The notes under the pieces: generated by a model
What the model was told of the DNA's origin: nothing
The model's input: only the letters and a program-made list of their open reading frames with translations
Databases searched by the model: none
Part shown: in pieces, positions 16,801-25,765 of the stretch
Position numbering within the stretch: the first letter of the stretch is position 1
Layout: every line of letters begins with the position of its first letter
Origin: Thermodesulfovibrionia bacterium
GTDB lineage: Bacteria > Nitrospirota > Thermodesulfovibrionia > UBA6902
Direction of reading: 5' to 3'
Length of the DNA stretch: 43,256 bases
Assembly (NCBI GenBank): GCA_947259645.1
Contig: CAMYND010000039.1
Coordinates: forward strand, 1-43,256
Made by a program: the position numbers and the translations under genes

Positions 16801-17083
16801 CGGTCTGGCCCCCGAGGTTCGGAAGGAGTGCGTCAGGACGCTCCCTGGCAATAATTTCAGTCATGTATTCAAGGGTAAGAGGCTCTATATATGTGACGTC
16901 AGCCATACCGGGGTCGGTCATGATTGTGGCCGGGTTCGAGTTAACCAGTAAAATCTCATATCCAAGCTTTCTCAGTGCCTTGCATGCCTGAGTCCCCGAG
17001 TAATCAAACTCACATGCCTGACCGATTACAATTGGTCCTGAACTAATAATCATTACCTTTTTAATATCATCACGTCTGGGCAT
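13883..17083 (-). CDS. carB: Carbamoyl phosphate synthase large subunit
   Basis: A 1066-residue, full-length CarB with an AAGGAGG site. It catalyses carbamoyl phosphate synthesis from glutamine-derived ammonia, bicarbonate and two ATP for pyrimidine and arginine biosynthesis. Two ATP-grasp halves are present. The first begins at [20 protein letters not shown] and includes [10 protein letters not shown] and [18 protein letters not shown]. The second begins near [20 protein letters not shown] and includes [12 protein letters not shown] and [15 protein letters not shown]. The C-terminal methylglyoxal-synthase-like regulatory domain ([19 protein letters not shown]) binds effectors in other bacteria. 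The partner carA is not adjacent. A repeat core lies immediately after the stop codon. Confidence 0.97.
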   Translation of the reverse strand: [1066 protein letters not shown]

Positions 17084-17450
17084 ATGAACCCTCCTTAATA
17101 GTTATAAAAATAGTGAGTTTGTATCAAATCTACAATATAACAACTCGTTTGTAAAGAAAAAAGGGAGATGTCGGTATGACCCGATTCCGGGAAGATAATC
17201 AGTTTCATTCAGGAATCAATCAATATCGACTTGTTCTAAACTGTTTTAATAATAACAAGTACAGAAGGTATTTTAGTGGCTAAATTAAGGGTGAATATTT
17301 AATTTAAAAGCATTCATTTGGCGGGAGCGTGAGAGAATCGAAGACAAACGGGATAGTGATTTTAAAGGGTTTTTTACCCCATGCACTGTTGGTTTACTGT
17401 TGGTACCTGTCTGGGATTGAAACGACTATATGAATAAATCGTCAAATAGA
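17084..17450. other. Gene-free spacer with a CTGTTGG direct repeat
   Basis: About 370 bp without a supported gene. At 17384-17403 it contains CACTGTTGGTTTACTGTTGG, a sequence with an internal CTGTTGG direct repeat that recurs at 34895-34914 and 37372-37391. In all three places it lies within about 150 bp downstream of a minus-strand gene. Confidence 0.55.
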
Positions 17451-18185
17451 TTATTCCTCTAAGCCTGCTTCTCTTAGCATCAACTTCCTGCCATGAGGGC
17501 ATACGGGAATGCACTGCCCGCAGAAGGTATATTCAACGCCCGGCACCTTCATATACCTGAGCGTATTCTGATGGCACTTATCGAGGTCGATAGCCTCATT
17601 GCGGCTTGAATAATGTAACTCCGTATTTACATTCCTGATCGCTCCAGCCGGGCAAGCCTCGGCGCACTTCGTGCATTTACCGCACCGGTTTTTGACAGGG
17701 TAATCAAACTCAAGCGGCATATCGGTCAGAACTGAAGAGAGCCTGACCCTCGGACCGTATTCAGGTGTAACAAGAAGAAGGCTCTTGCCCTGCCACCCCA
17801 GTCCGGCCATTACTGCTATTGCCTTGTGAGATACGCTGCCTTCAGTGCCGCCCTCAACGAGTTTCTGAGAAGCAGGCACAGCCTCTGCCCGGTAACCCAG
17901 ACTATGTATGTGATTGACAATCTCTTCAGTAATGCCATTGAGCCTTGCGTTTATATTCCTGCAATCAGATGCATACGCAGGCGTGGGCTCTCCACTCATT
18001 GCAGCAACTGCACTCATATCAAGCGGTATGGCAATTGAAATGGCTGCGGTATAAGATTTCATAAGGTCCGGGGGGCTCGTTTTAAGACCTTCTTTAAGCG
18101 GGCCAAGATCAGCAATGCCTACAATCGCCGCCCCTTTTTGCAGGCAGAACTTCTTGATACCTAATGTTGATTCGATCAGTTTCAT
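17451..18185 (-). CDS. QueG-like 4Fe-4S double-cluster protein
   Basis: A 244-residue protein related to epoxyqueuosine reductase and to Fe-S proteins near reductive dehalogenases, but shorter. Two cluster motifs are visible: CGKCTKCAEACPAGAI at 168-183, and Cys204 with the CGQCIPVCPHGRK block at 222-234. The N-terminal part (AAIVGIADLGPLKEG; SHKAIAVMAGLGWQGKSLLLV; YGPRVRLSSVLTD) keeps the core that holds cobalamin in QueG. The C-terminal HEAT-like domain of QueG is absent. It is probably a cytoplasmic redox protein; queuosine function is doubtful. It is monocistronic, with no clear ribosome site at the ATG. Confidence 0.78.
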   Translation of the reverse strand: MKLIESTLGIKKFCLQKGAAIVGIADLGPLKEGLKTSPPDLMKSYTAAISIAIPLDMSAVAAMSGEPTPAYASDCRNINARLNGITEEIVNHIHSLGYRAEAVPASQKLVEGGTEGSVSHKAIAVMAGLGWQGKSLLLVTPEYGPRVRLSSVLTDMPLEFDYPVKNRCGKCTKCAEACPAGAIRNVNTELHYSSRNEAIDLDKCHQNTLRYMKVPGVEYTFCGQCIPVCPHGRKLMLREAGLEE

Positions 18186-18410
18186 GTTCTAAGCTGTTAT
18201 GCCTTGTTTATTATAAATTGATTTACTCATTATATTTACGTGGCCTGCTGCTTTTGAAGCCGATTGGAGATTTCCTTTCCAAGTCTATGAGCTTCCTCTG
18301 TAAATTTAACATTAGATAAATTAACATAGCACTCCCAGGCAAATTATGTTGAAGCAGAAGCTACATTTATATTTTATATTTTTTTACCGTATGGAAATCA
18401 TTGGCGAGCA

Positions 18411-18430
18411 GGTGGTGTCAGGTCTTCGCA
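18411..18430 (+). repeat. Dispersed GGTGGTGTCAGG element with 3' module
   Basis: A core copy followed by a 22 bp module at 18431-18452 that is identical to 19899-19920. It lies in the 510 bp gene-free spacer between the QueG-like gene and the 322-residue unknown gene. Confidence 0.75.
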
Positions 18431-18503
18431 TTTCAGATAAGAAAAGAATTTATTTGCGGTAGCCGCTAAAAGCGATTACAGATCTTGTGTACACCCTGCA
18501 CGG

Positions 18504-18676
18504 TCAGCTTAGCTACCTAAACCCTCTTGTCATCCTCCGGCTTGACCGGAGGATTCAGTATTTAAAGACAACTCTAGAGTCCCCGAAACTTTTACTTAGA
18601 AAGCATAATGATTGTTCTTAATGATAAAAATAGTAATTTAGTCCCTACTGAAATGCGTAGACACGACACCACCCAT
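18504..18676. repeat. 173-bp repeat block, copy A (copy B at 25834-26006)
   Basis: Aligned base by base without a gap, this matches 25834-26006 with roughly 14 differences (about 92% identity by eye). It contains a perfect hairpin, ATCCTCCGG/CCGGAGGAT at 18532-18554, an AT-rich middle and an inverted repeat core at its right end. It is not coding. Confidence 0.88.
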
Positions 18677-18698
18677 TTGCACCCACTATGTAACGCGC

Positions 18699-19667
18699 TT
18701 ATCCTCCTGCTTTTTCCTCAAGCTTGTCCAATTCTCCCGGACCGGAAACAGCCACATCTACAATTACTTTCGGGATTGAGCTCTGTTCGCTCATCACCCG
18801 GATCTCATCTTCTTTATCAGTAAAATCCATTATTTCACGAATGGACTCGATATATTCAAGTATCTGGTCGTTAGACATATTGTCCAGGGAAGGACCTTCA
18901 GCCTCGGCCTTCTTTTTCGCAGCCTCTTCTTCGGCAAGTCTCTGTTTTTCCTTCAGCTCCTCCTCCATAGCCTTCTTCACACCGTCGATCGTAGCCTGGT
19001 CAAGCCCGCAGACCTCAATCATTAATTCATCAGTCACATTTTCATTAATCAGCTTTTTGACCACGTCTTCATCTGATTTTCCCTCGCCCTCTACAAACAG
19101 CGATTTGACTCTGGCTTTCTCGGCGAGCTCAGCTTCCACAGCTGCGTTTACTCGTTTAAATTCCTCTTCCGAAATACCCATCCTGTTAACGATTACATCA
19201 GGTGCCACACCATCGGCGATCAGATAGCGGATTCCCTCTTCTCCACCCAGCTCCTTTGCTCTGGCGATATACAGATCCAGCCGGGTTTTATTGACAATAT
19301 GAAGGATATCCGCTTTGCGGTCATACTCCTTGAGTGCAGGCCATGAATCTGCCAGACTTGCTGTAAGACTGGCCGTTGCCGTGCGGGGATTAGTAAGGTC
19401 TTCCAATTTAAGAGCGGACACAGCTGAATTAAAATCCTCCATCATGGCCTTTCCGACCTTGATTCTTTCATCCAGGGCCCCCCGCAGCTGAAGCAGATTA
19501 CCCCCGTTTTTCGAAACATTATGACCAGTATCATCAAGGGCTTTCGCCATTTGAGCAATGGTCTGTTCAAGATTACCGGCTTCGAGGTCACCGGCACTCA
19601 AGCCGAAGATCTTCTCCTCAATCAGCAGCCAGAGAGGTTGTTTTTCTGTCTTCTCGTTCGTTGTCAT
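18699..19667 (-). CDS. Cytoplasmic coiled-coil protein of unknown function
   Basis: A 322-residue protein. The ATG at 19667 follows AAGGAGATATACA; the longer frame has no ribosome site. No signal or membrane segment is seen. The first 110 residues are helical (LEAGNLEQTIAQMAKALDD). A segment near residue 140-190 reads ADGVAPDVIVNRMGISEEEF, and a Glu/Lys/Ala-rich coiled coil spans about 225-265. Two repeated motifs look alike, ADGVAPDVIVNRMG and NENVTDELMIEVCG, suggesting small helical repeats. It does not match a family I know. It is monocistronic. Confidence 0.55.
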   Translation of the reverse strand: MTTNEKTEKQPLWLLIEEKIFGLSAGDLEAGNLEQTIAQMAKALDDTGHNVSKNGGNLLQLRGALDERIKVGKAMMEDFNSAVSALKLEDLTNPRTATASLTASLADSWPALKEYDRKADILHIVNKTRLDLYIARAKELGGEEGIRYLIADGVAPDVIVNRMGISEEEFKRVNAAVEAELAEKARVKSLFVEGEGKSDEDVVKKLINENVTDELMIEVCGLDQATIDGVKKAMEEELKEKQRLAEEEAAKKKAEAEGPSLDNMSNDQILEYIESIREIMDFTDKEDEIRVMSEQSSIPKVIVDVAVSGPGELDKLEEKAGG

Positions 19668-19898
19668 TGTATATCTCCTTTTGTAGTAATATCCGGGAAA
19701 TTTCTGAAATTGATAAAAACAGACTTTCAATTCAGAGTGCATAATAACATAAAAACTGCTGATCCATAAACATTCTTTATTACTTATCTCGTAACATTTC
19801 AATCTCTTTGAGCATTTTTCTATTATTTTTCAAGAGAATGCCAAACCGTCTGCCAGACAAATTACATGAATCTCTGCCTTGTATCGGAGATCTGCTGA

Positions 19899-20034
19899 TT
19901 TCAGATAAGAAAAGAATTTACCTGAAGCAGCCAATGGCGGGATAGCTAAGTTTTGATTTCGTCATTCGGTAATCGTCATTCGTTATTCTCTTCTGAAATG
20001 CGTAGACCTGACACTACCCATAAATGTGACCGGC
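19899..20034. repeat. Composite repeat, copy A (copy B at 26546-26631)
   Basis: CCTGAAGCAGCCAATGGCGG starts the shared part at 19921 (26546 in copy B), and an inverted core GTAGACCTGACACTACCC ends it. Copy A has one extra 14-bp CATTCGG/CGTCATTC stretch, so the heptamer-like units differ in number between copies. Its first block is the reverse complement of part of the 2078-2297 repeat. It accounts for much of the 476 bp spacer before the SLC13 gene. Confidence 0.85.
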
Positions 20035-20144
20035 AGTGGTGCCTACCTGCACCAGAAACTCGAAAAGCCGGTTTTGTTGCGGACTTCCTTCAATTCAGAT
20101 AATATATGGCCATTGACACCCTTCATCAAAAATGAGCCCGGTGA

Positions 20145-21518
20145 ATGAGTAATAATTTAAACAAAATGATTGTCAGCGTCCTGATTGCCGGCTATATGCT
20201 CTGCGGGATATTCGGCATTTTTTCAGCCTTCGGCATGGAGAAACCCGAGCAAATAGCTTTTGTGATCCTGCTGGTCGGAGCCACTCTCTGGATATCAGAG
20301 GCTGTCCCCCTTTTTGTTACCAGTCTTATAATTTTATTTCTTGCCAAAGTCTGGCTGCTGGATGTCATCCGGGAGAGCGGCACAAAAATATCGGATACTG
20401 TATTTCTGGCGCCATTTTTCTCGAATATAATTTTGCTTTTTCTTGGAGGATTCGTTCTCTCCTCGGCGCTTCATAAGTATCGGATTGACGAAGATATTGC
20501 ACACAGGATTATCTCAAAAACTGGTCATTCCATCCCACTGTTAATCGCCGGAATCATGGCAATCACCGCTTTTCTCTCCATGTGGTTGAGCAATACAGCA
20601 ACAACAGCCATGATGCTGGCGTTGTGCGTGCCGATCGCAAATAAACTGCCGGGGGATGATAAATACAGGAAAGCGATTGTGCTGGCCATTCCTTTTGCCG
20701 CAAACGTCGGTGGCCTGGGGACCCCTATCGGAACACCCCCAAATGCGATCGCGATACAGTACATGCAGAACGCCGGGATTGCCCCGAGCTTCGGCATGTG
20801 GATGCTTTTAGGCATACCCGCCGTGATTATAATGCTGGTAATTCTCTGGTCAATATTGATGTTTTTCTATCGTGGGACCGCAAAGAGTATCGAACTAAAA
20901 GAGACTTCTGCTGAATCCGTTTACACTCCGAAGGCGAAATTTGTCATCGGTATTACGCTGCTGACTGTTACAGGATGGATGACCGGGCCTCTGCATGGCC
21001 ATTCATCAGGTACGGTGGCTCTCATTCCTGTCCTTGTCCTGTTCGGTTTGGGTTTTCTGACTGTCAGGGACCTGCGACTACTCTCATGGGATGTATTATT
21101 GTTAATGGGAGGCGGCCTCTGTCTGGGAAAGATTATAGCGACTGCCGGTCTGGCGGACTGGTTGATCATCCGTCTGCCTCTGCAGGATGCCAGTCCCTAT
21201 ATGCTGGCTGTGATCTTCGGCATTGTGGCATGCGTCATGTCTTCAATGATGAGTAATACGGCAACAGCCAATCTTATTATGCCTATTATTATCGGATTGA
21301 GTGTCACCAACATGTCCCCGATTCTGGTTGGAACAGCATTTTCATGCTCTATTGCCATGGCCCTGCCGGTCTCGACACCGCCAAATGCCCTGGCCTTCAG
21401 CACCGAGCAATTCAATGTGAAGGAGCTGCTCAAACCGGGCTTAATCGGCACGCTTGCAGGGCTGATTTTGACTTTTACGGCAGGTTGGTGGTGGTGGAAA
21501 TTTGTAGGTCTCAACTGA
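20145..21518 (+). CDS. SLC13/DASS family sodium-dependent anion symporter
   Basis: A 457-residue inner membrane transporter with about 11 hydrophobic segments. It has the paired SNT and TPPN signatures of the divalent anion:Na+ symporter family in both halves: SNTATTAMM and GTPIGTPPNAIA in the first, SNTATANLIMP and STPPNALAF in the second. Family substrates are dicarboxylates, sulfate, phosphate or citrate; which one applies here cannot be read from sequence. The start at 20145 has only a weak ribosome site, and Met8 is an alternative. It is followed by a small zinc-ribbon-like gene 68 bp downstream. Confidence 0.9.
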   Translation: MSNNLNKMIVSVLIAGYMLCGIFGIFSAFGMEKPEQIAFVILLVGATLWISEAVPLFVTSLIILFLAKVWLLDVIRESGTKISDTVFLAPFFSNIILLFLGGFVLSSALHKYRIDEDIAHRIISKTGHSIPLLIAGIMAITAFLSMWLSNTATTAMMLALCVPIANKLPGDDKYRKAIVLAIPFAANVGGLGTPIGTPPNAIAIQYMQNAGIAPSFGMWMLLGIPAVIIMLVILWSILMFFYRGTAKSIELKETSAESVYTPKAKFVIGITLLTVTGWMTGPLHGHSSGTVALIPVLVLFGLGFLTVRDLRLLSWDVLLLMGGGLCLGKIIATAGLADWLIIRLPLQDASPYMLAVIFGIVACVMSSMMSNTATANLIMPIIIGLSVTNMSPILVGTAFSCSIAMALPVSTPPNALAFSTEQFNVKELLKPGLIGTLAGLILTFTAGWWWWKFVGLN

Positions 21519-21586
21519 CAGTTTGCAATAATGTCCTTACTCCAGTTCAGGACTGCAAAGTATTATTGTTTGAGAGGAGGTAACAA

Positions 21587-21898
21587 ATGGAAGTACACAG
21601 GCAGCAGTGCCAGAAATGCAAATCATTCAACATGAGGAATATACTCGTACGTAATCCTGGAGAGCAGCAAATGGTTTATGTATACTGCGTGGATTGTCGG
21701 GAATTTGTCGCGCTTTACAAGTTGAGAGATTATTACCATCACGGAAAGGGAATCGAGTCATACCTCAGATCACACGGGGCCGGCGAGGTAGAAAGCGGGC
21801 GTCACATGCTGGCTGATTTCAAAGAGGTTCAGGAAAGCACTGTGGAGGGTTTTGAGAAGGTCATCGAACAACTTAAAAAAGAAGGAAAAGACACCTGA
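21587..21898 (+). CDS. Small protein with a zinc-ribbon-like CxxC pair
   Basis: A 103-residue protein with a GAGGAGGTAACAA site. CQKC at about 8-11 and CVDC at about 34-37 could chelate one zinc. The rest is helical (YLRSHGAGEVESGRHMLADF and FEKVIEQLKKEGKD). No known family. It may be cotranscribed with the symporter upstream, but the 68 bp gap leaves this open. Confidence 0.6.
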   Translation: MEVHRQQCQKCKSFNMRNILVRNPGEQQMVYVYCVDCREFVALYKLRDYYHHGKGIESYLRSHGAGEVESGRHMLADFKEVQESTVEGFEKVIEQLKKEGKDT

Positions 21899-22054
21899 TC
21901 TTCCCCGTTGCAGAACCATCTCCAGGTCCGGGTTATTTAAAAACATTCTGTGTATAATGAAAACATCCTGGAGTTAGGGATACTGCACCGGCTGCAAGCA
22001 CGGCACTATGACACTTCACAATTGATAAGAACTCAGCAACAATAGGAGAGAACA

Positions 22055-22456
22055 ATGGACCTGAAAGAGTATTTTGTAAATAAAAAGGGAACAGGAGTGC
22101 TTGCGAGCGCTGATTCAGAGGGAAAGGTTAATACGGCCATTTATTCCCGTCCACACGTTTTTGATGATGGCACGATTGCATTTATAATGCGTCAGAGATT
22201 GACCCATCATAACCTTCAGTCCAATCCTTACGCTTCATACCTTTTCCGCGAAAGCGGGCCAGGATACACGGGAATAAGACTTCACCTGAAAAAAATAAAT
22301 GAAGAAACTGAATCACCTCTTATTGCAGAAATGACAAGGGGAAGTTTAACACCTGAAAAGGACAGGGCAAAGGGGCCAAAGTATCTCGTGCAATTCAGCA
22401 TCGAAAAGACACTGCCGCTTATAGGCAGCGTAGAGCTGACACCACCCGCTTATTAA
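22055..22456 (+). CDS. Pyridoxamine 5'-phosphate oxidase-like flavin-binding protein
   Basis: A 133-residue split-barrel protein with an AGGAGAG site. [20 protein letters not shown], the RPHVF segment and [21 protein letters not shown] match the PNPOx-like fold that binds FMN or heme. Members act as flavin reductases or general stress proteins; the substrate is unknown. The last residues (VELTPPAY) are encoded partly by an inverted repeat core (GTAGAGCTGACACCACCC), so the C-terminus may have been changed by the repeat. Its stop codon overlaps that of the convergent UPF0210 gene. Confidence 0.8.
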   Translation: MDLKEYFVNKKGTGVLASADSEGKVNTAIYSRPHVFDDGTIAFIMRQRLTHHNLQSNPYASYLFRESGPGYTGIRLHLKKINEETESPLIAEMTRGSLTPEKDRAKGPKYLVQFSIEKTLPLIGSVELTPPAY

Positions 22457-23817
22457 TTCTTTAACGACTGCAGGGGAGCAGGAATACGCCCGCCTCTTTT
22501 AATAAACTTGTCTGCCGAAACCTGACTCACCGGCATGACCGGCGCTTTTCCCAGCAGTCCGCCAAAGTTCACAAAGTCACCTACCTTCTTGTTTGGAGCA
22601 GGGATGATTCTCACTGCAGTCGTTTTGTTATTGGCACAGCCGATAGCCATTTCATCGGCTATAATTGCGGCCAGGGTTTCAGCGCTTGTGTCACCCGGGA
22701 TAGCTATCATATCAAGGCCCACAGAGCAGACGCTTGTCATTGCTTCAAGTTTCTCAATGGTAATGGCTCCAGATTCTGCTGCTTTGATCATGGATGCGTC
22801 TTCACTTACCGGTATGAATGCACCGGAGAGGCCGCCAACTGATGAGGAGGCAAAGAGGCCGCCTTTTTTCACAGCATCGTTGAGCATCATCAGTGCGGCT
22901 GTTGAGCCGGGCGCCCCGGGCATGGCAAGGCCCATTATCTCCAGGATCTGACCGACAGAGTCGCCTTCTGCAGGTGTGGGCGCAAGAGAAAGGTCAAGAT
23001 TACCAAAAACAACTCCCAGGTGTTCAGCCAGCTTCTTTCCGATCAGCTCACCTGCCCGGGTAATTTTAAAGGCACACTTTTTAATTGTCTCAGCAACCTC
23101 ACCAAGACCAGCATCGGGCCCGAGTTTTTCGAGAGCACGACGTACAGCCCCGGGGCCACTTACCCCGACGAGTATCGCACTTTCGCACTCACCCACACCA
23201 TAGTATCCTCCAGCCATAAACGGGTTGTCTTCAACGGGATTGGCAAAAAGCACCAGTTTTGCACAACCGATTCCATCATTTTTGGCTGTACGCCCGGCAG
23301 TGTCTTTAATTACCTGGCTCATTGTGTAGCATCCATCCATGTTTATGCCGGATTTGGTAGACGCGAGTATAACAGATGCACAAAATCGGCTCGTGGTGGA
23401 CAGCACTTCCGGCATCGCTTCAATCAGGGCCCTGTCAATGGATGTCTCGCCCTTCTGTATCATTGCGGTGTAACCTCCGACAAAGTCGACACCGACCTCA
23501 GCAGCTGCACTATCTACAGCATGTGCAACCTCTACGAATGCAGACGGTTTGGCCAGCGGAACCACAAGGGAGATGGGCGTGAGGCTGATTCTTTTGTTCA
23601 CGATGGGAATTCCATATTCGTTCGCAACAAAATCGGTTTTTTTACTCAGATCTGCACTCTTTGCCATTATTTTCTCACGTACTTTGCGGGCACAAACAGC
23701 AGGGTCAGGATCGGAACAATCAAGAAGAGAGATGCCCAGAGTCACTGTTCTTATATCCAGCTTATCTTCGGCGATCATGCCGATCGTTTCAAGTATCTCT
23801 TCACTGGTGAATTTCAT
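22453..23817 (-). CDS. UPF0210 (PFL family, DUF711) protein
   Basis: A 454-residue cytoplasmic protein of the DUF711/UPF0210 family, structurally related to pyruvate formate-lyase-like barrels. It has the family's N-terminal block ([33 protein letters not shown]), the [20 protein letters not shown] block, [21 protein letters not shown] and a Gly-rich C-terminal half. The biochemical reaction is not established. It lies 8 bp after the ACT-domain gene, the conserved partner of this family, so the two are cotranscribed. Length and both ends are typical. Confidence 0.92.
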   Translation of the reverse strand: MKFTSEEILETIGMIAEDKLDIRTVTLGISLLDCSDPDPAVCARKVREKIMAKSADLSKKTDFVANEYGIPIVNKRISLTPISLVVPLAKPSAFVEVAHAVDSAAAEVGVDFVGGYTAMIQKGETSIDRALIEAMPEVLSTTSRFCASVILASTKSGINMDGCYTMSQVIKDTAGRTAKNDGIGCAKLVLFANPVEDNPFMAGGYYGVGECESAILVGVSGPGAVRRALEKLGPDAGLGEVAETIKKCAFKITRAGELIGKKLAEHLGVVFGNLDLSLAPTPAEGDSVGQILEIMGLAMPGAPGSTAALMMLNDAVKKGGLFASSSVGGLSGAFIPVSEDASMIKAAESGAITIEKLEAMTSVCSVGLDMIAIPGDTSAETLAAIIADEMAIGCANNKTTAVRIIPAPNKKVGDFVNFGGLLGKAPVMPVSQVSADKFIKRGGRIPAPLQSLKN

Positions 23818-23825
23818 GTCAAACC

Positions 23826-24113
23826 CTATACCCTATGCATGTACTGAAACACTTCCGTGTCCTGAACGGTAACATCAAGAGACATGCCTTTGATGGATGC
23901 TTTAAGCTCATTGGTTATTGCGGGCAGGGAAAGGCTGGAGCCCACCCTGTCAGCCAGCAGCGTCATGGCAAAAATTCCCTCACCAAGTATCTTCTGGTTA
24001 ATATCGATAATGTTGATTTTGTTTTCAGCAAGAACGGTGGCTATTTTGGCAACGATTCCAACCTCATCTTTGCCGATTACAGTGACAACAATACATTTCT
24101 TATTCTTTCCCAT
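23826..24113 (-). CDS. ACT-domain protein (UPF0237)
   Basis: A 95-residue, single ACT-type regulatory domain: [40 protein letters not shown] and a C-terminal helix-strand pair. The ATG at 24113 follows AAAGGATAG; the TTG at 24116 is the other option. UPF0237 proteins pair with UPF0210 in many bacteria and presumably sense a small ligand, possibly an amino acid, for that partner. It is first in the two-gene operon. Confidence 0.9.
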   Translation of the reverse strand: MGKNKKCIVVTVIGKDEVGIVAKIATVLAENKINIIDINQKILGEGIFAMTLLADRVGSSLSLPAITNELKASIKGMSLDVTVQDTEVFQYMHRV

Positions 24114-24199
24114 CAACTATCCTTTTTAATTGGGTTAAAAACACTTATCTATATATTATTCAGAAACTGCAATTGTTATTTTACACTATTTGCAAAGCG

Positions 24200-24213
24200 G
24201 GTGGTGTCAGATC
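24200..24213 (+). repeat. Dispersed GGTGGTGTCAG core
   Basis: A short core copy in the divergent spacer between the ACT operon and the kinase-like gene, 27 bases before the candidate -10 box. Confidence 0.65.
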
Positions 24214-24239
24214 CCCGATCCGTCCCGAATTTCAAGTGC

Positions 24240-24245
24240 TATAAT
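24240..24245 (+). promoter_or_regulatory. Candidate -10 box directly before the kinase-like gene
   Basis: TATAAT matches the sigma-70 -10 consensus and ends 6 bases before the ATG at 24252. No ribosome-binding site lies between. The arrangement predicts a leaderless transcript. A -35 hexamer at the expected distance is poor. Confidence 0.45.
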
Positions 24246-24251
24246 TTACAT

Positions 24252-25247
24252 ATGGCAAACAAACATGACAATATCCGGAAAGAGGAATACACAGAGGAAG
24301 AACTACGGGGGATGATGTTGTCCTGGCTGCCGCCTTCCCGAGTGCCTGAAAGCGTCAGGATAATTACCGATACATCGAATTTTCACATGGTGGATTTCGA
24401 TGATGTGGTCATCCTGGGCGGACGGCCCTATCTTATAAGGCACTGCGAGCGCGAGGGCCGCTTCACCATTGATGAGCAGCCCAAGTTCTGGGTAAAGAGG
24501 GCGATAGACCTGACAGACGGGAGCAAAAAGGTCATAAAGATGGTCTTCCATGAAAAGTTCACCACGAGCGTGGGAGGACTGACTTTCAAATTTTTCCGGA
24601 GTCCGAAAAAAGAGGCGAGAATACTTGACTTGGTTAGGGGACATCCGAAATTCATGCAGGGCTTCAGCGTCAAAGACACAGAAGGCAACATTGTAAGGAT
24701 CATTGACTATATTCCGGGCAGCACAATCGATAACCGGATAGAGGCGCAGGCAAAAGGGCATAAGGAGTATTATTACAACCATTTTCCGGATATATTCAGT
24801 GAGTTCATATCTCTGGTGGAAGCCATTAAATTTCTTCATGACAATGGAGAGAAGCACGGTGACATAAGGCGCGACCATATCATATACGGCAGTAGTGAAG
24901 GCATGTATCGCTGGATAGACTTTGACTATAATTACTGGCACCAGGAAAACATGTTCAGCTACGATATCTTTGGGCTCGGCAACGTGCTGATATATCTCGC
25001 AGGGCAGGGGAATGTAACTGCCTGGCACCTGAAGGAAAATGCCCCCTCTGTACTGGAAAAGATCGGTCAAGATGACATGAATATAGTTTTCAGGCACAGA
25101 GTCGCAAATTTACAAAAGATCTATCCTTATATAAGTGATCAGCTCGCTTTTGTTTTGAAGCACTTTTCGGGCGGAGTCGATACTTTTTATTCTGATACGG
25201 GAGAGTTTCTGGACAACCTTTATGAGACACAGAAGGATCTCATTTAA
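24252..25247 (+). CDS. Protein-kinase-like protein
   Basis: A 331-residue cytoplasmic protein with a kinase fold. A Lys in KKVIKMVFHEKF could be the ATP-binding lysine. The catalytic loop reads HGDIRRDHI (His-x-Asp kept), and WIDFDYN stands where DFG is expected. This DFD variant and the Arg-rich loop recall bacterial lipopolysaccharide or small-molecule kinases rather than Hanks-type Ser/Thr kinases, so the substrate may be a sugar or protein. The first 80 residues precede the fold. The start at 24252 is chosen because the longer frame runs through a promoter-like region. A universal stress protein follows 22 bp downstream. Confidence 0.75.
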   Translation: MANKHDNIRKEEYTEEELRGMMLSWLPPSRVPESVRIITDTSNFHMVDFDDVVILGGRPYLIRHCEREGRFTIDEQPKFWVKRAIDLTDGSKKVIKMVFHEKFTTSVGGLTFKFFRSPKKEARILDLVRGHPKFMQGFSVKDTEGNIVRIIDYIPGSTIDNRIEAQAKGHKEYYYNHFPDIFSEFISLVEAIKFLHDNGEKHGDIRRDHIIYGSSEGMYRWIDFDYNYWHQENMFSYDIFGLGNVLIYLAGQGNVTAWHLKENAPSVLEKIGQDDMNIVFRHRVANLQKIYPYISDQLAFVLKHFSGGVDTFYSDTGEFLDNLYETQKDLI

Positions 25248-25269
25248 CCAAATTAACGGGAGGAACAGC

Positions 25270-25755
25270 ATGCAAAGTGACAGCGGCAAACAGGCAGATC
25301 AGACCAAAGACAGGCATATCCTCGTGGCATTGGACAGGTCGGAGAATGCTAAAAAGGCAGCACTGTATGTGGCAGATTTTCTGGGCGGTATGCCAGGATT
25401 CCGGGTAACCCTTCTCAGTATAGTTCCAGAACCGTCAGAAGACTATTTTGAGACCGGTGAGCAACGGAAAGCCTGGATTGAAGAGGAAAGTTCCGGGGCA
25501 GAGAAACTGCTCCGAAACTACCGCGAAATGCTCATACAATCCGGTTTCAGTGAAGACAAGGTCAGGATGAAAGTGGATGTAAAGAACTGCCCATCCATCG
25601 CTGACTGTATTCTTGACGATCAGAAGAAGCTCGGATGCTGCACGATCGTCATGGGCAGGCGGGGGATATCGAAAAAAGAAGAGTTTCTCTGCGGCAGCAC
25701 GTCGAGCACGGTCCTGCATTGCGGAAAGAACTGCGCTGTCTGGGTGATCGAATAA
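25270..25755 (+). CDS. Universal stress protein (UspA family)
   Basis: A 161-residue Usp domain protein. The ATG at 25270 has a GGGAGGAAC site; a longer frame overlaps the kinase gene. HILVALDRSENAKKAALY forms the first strand and helix, and MGRRGISKKEEFLCGSTSS contains the ATP-binding pattern G-2x-G-9x-G-S. The protein is likely an ATP-binding stress regulator. Only 22 bp separate it from the kinase-like gene, so the two are probably coexpressed and may act in one stress pathway; that link is an inference. Confidence 0.9.
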   Translation: MQSDSGKQADQTKDRHILVALDRSENAKKAALYVADFLGGMPGFRVTLLSIVPEPSEDYFETGEQRKAWIEEESSGAEKLLRNYREMLIQSGFSEDKVRMKVDVKNCPSIADCILDDQKKLGCCTIVMGRRGISKKEEFLCGSTSSTVLHCGKNCAVWVIE

Positions 25756-25765
25756 ACAAGACCCA

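Noticed and set aside
18180-18200. GTTATGCC upstream of the QueG-like gene as an attC box
   Set aside because: No complementary partner or inner arms were found in the flanking sequence.
23020-23847. 275-residue ORF on the plus strand
   Set aside because: It is the antisense frame of the UPF0210 gene, whose family match is unambiguous.
24303-25097. 264-residue ORF on the minus strand
   Set aside because: It is antisense to the kinase-like gene; the plus-strand frame has motifs and a promoter-like upstream region.
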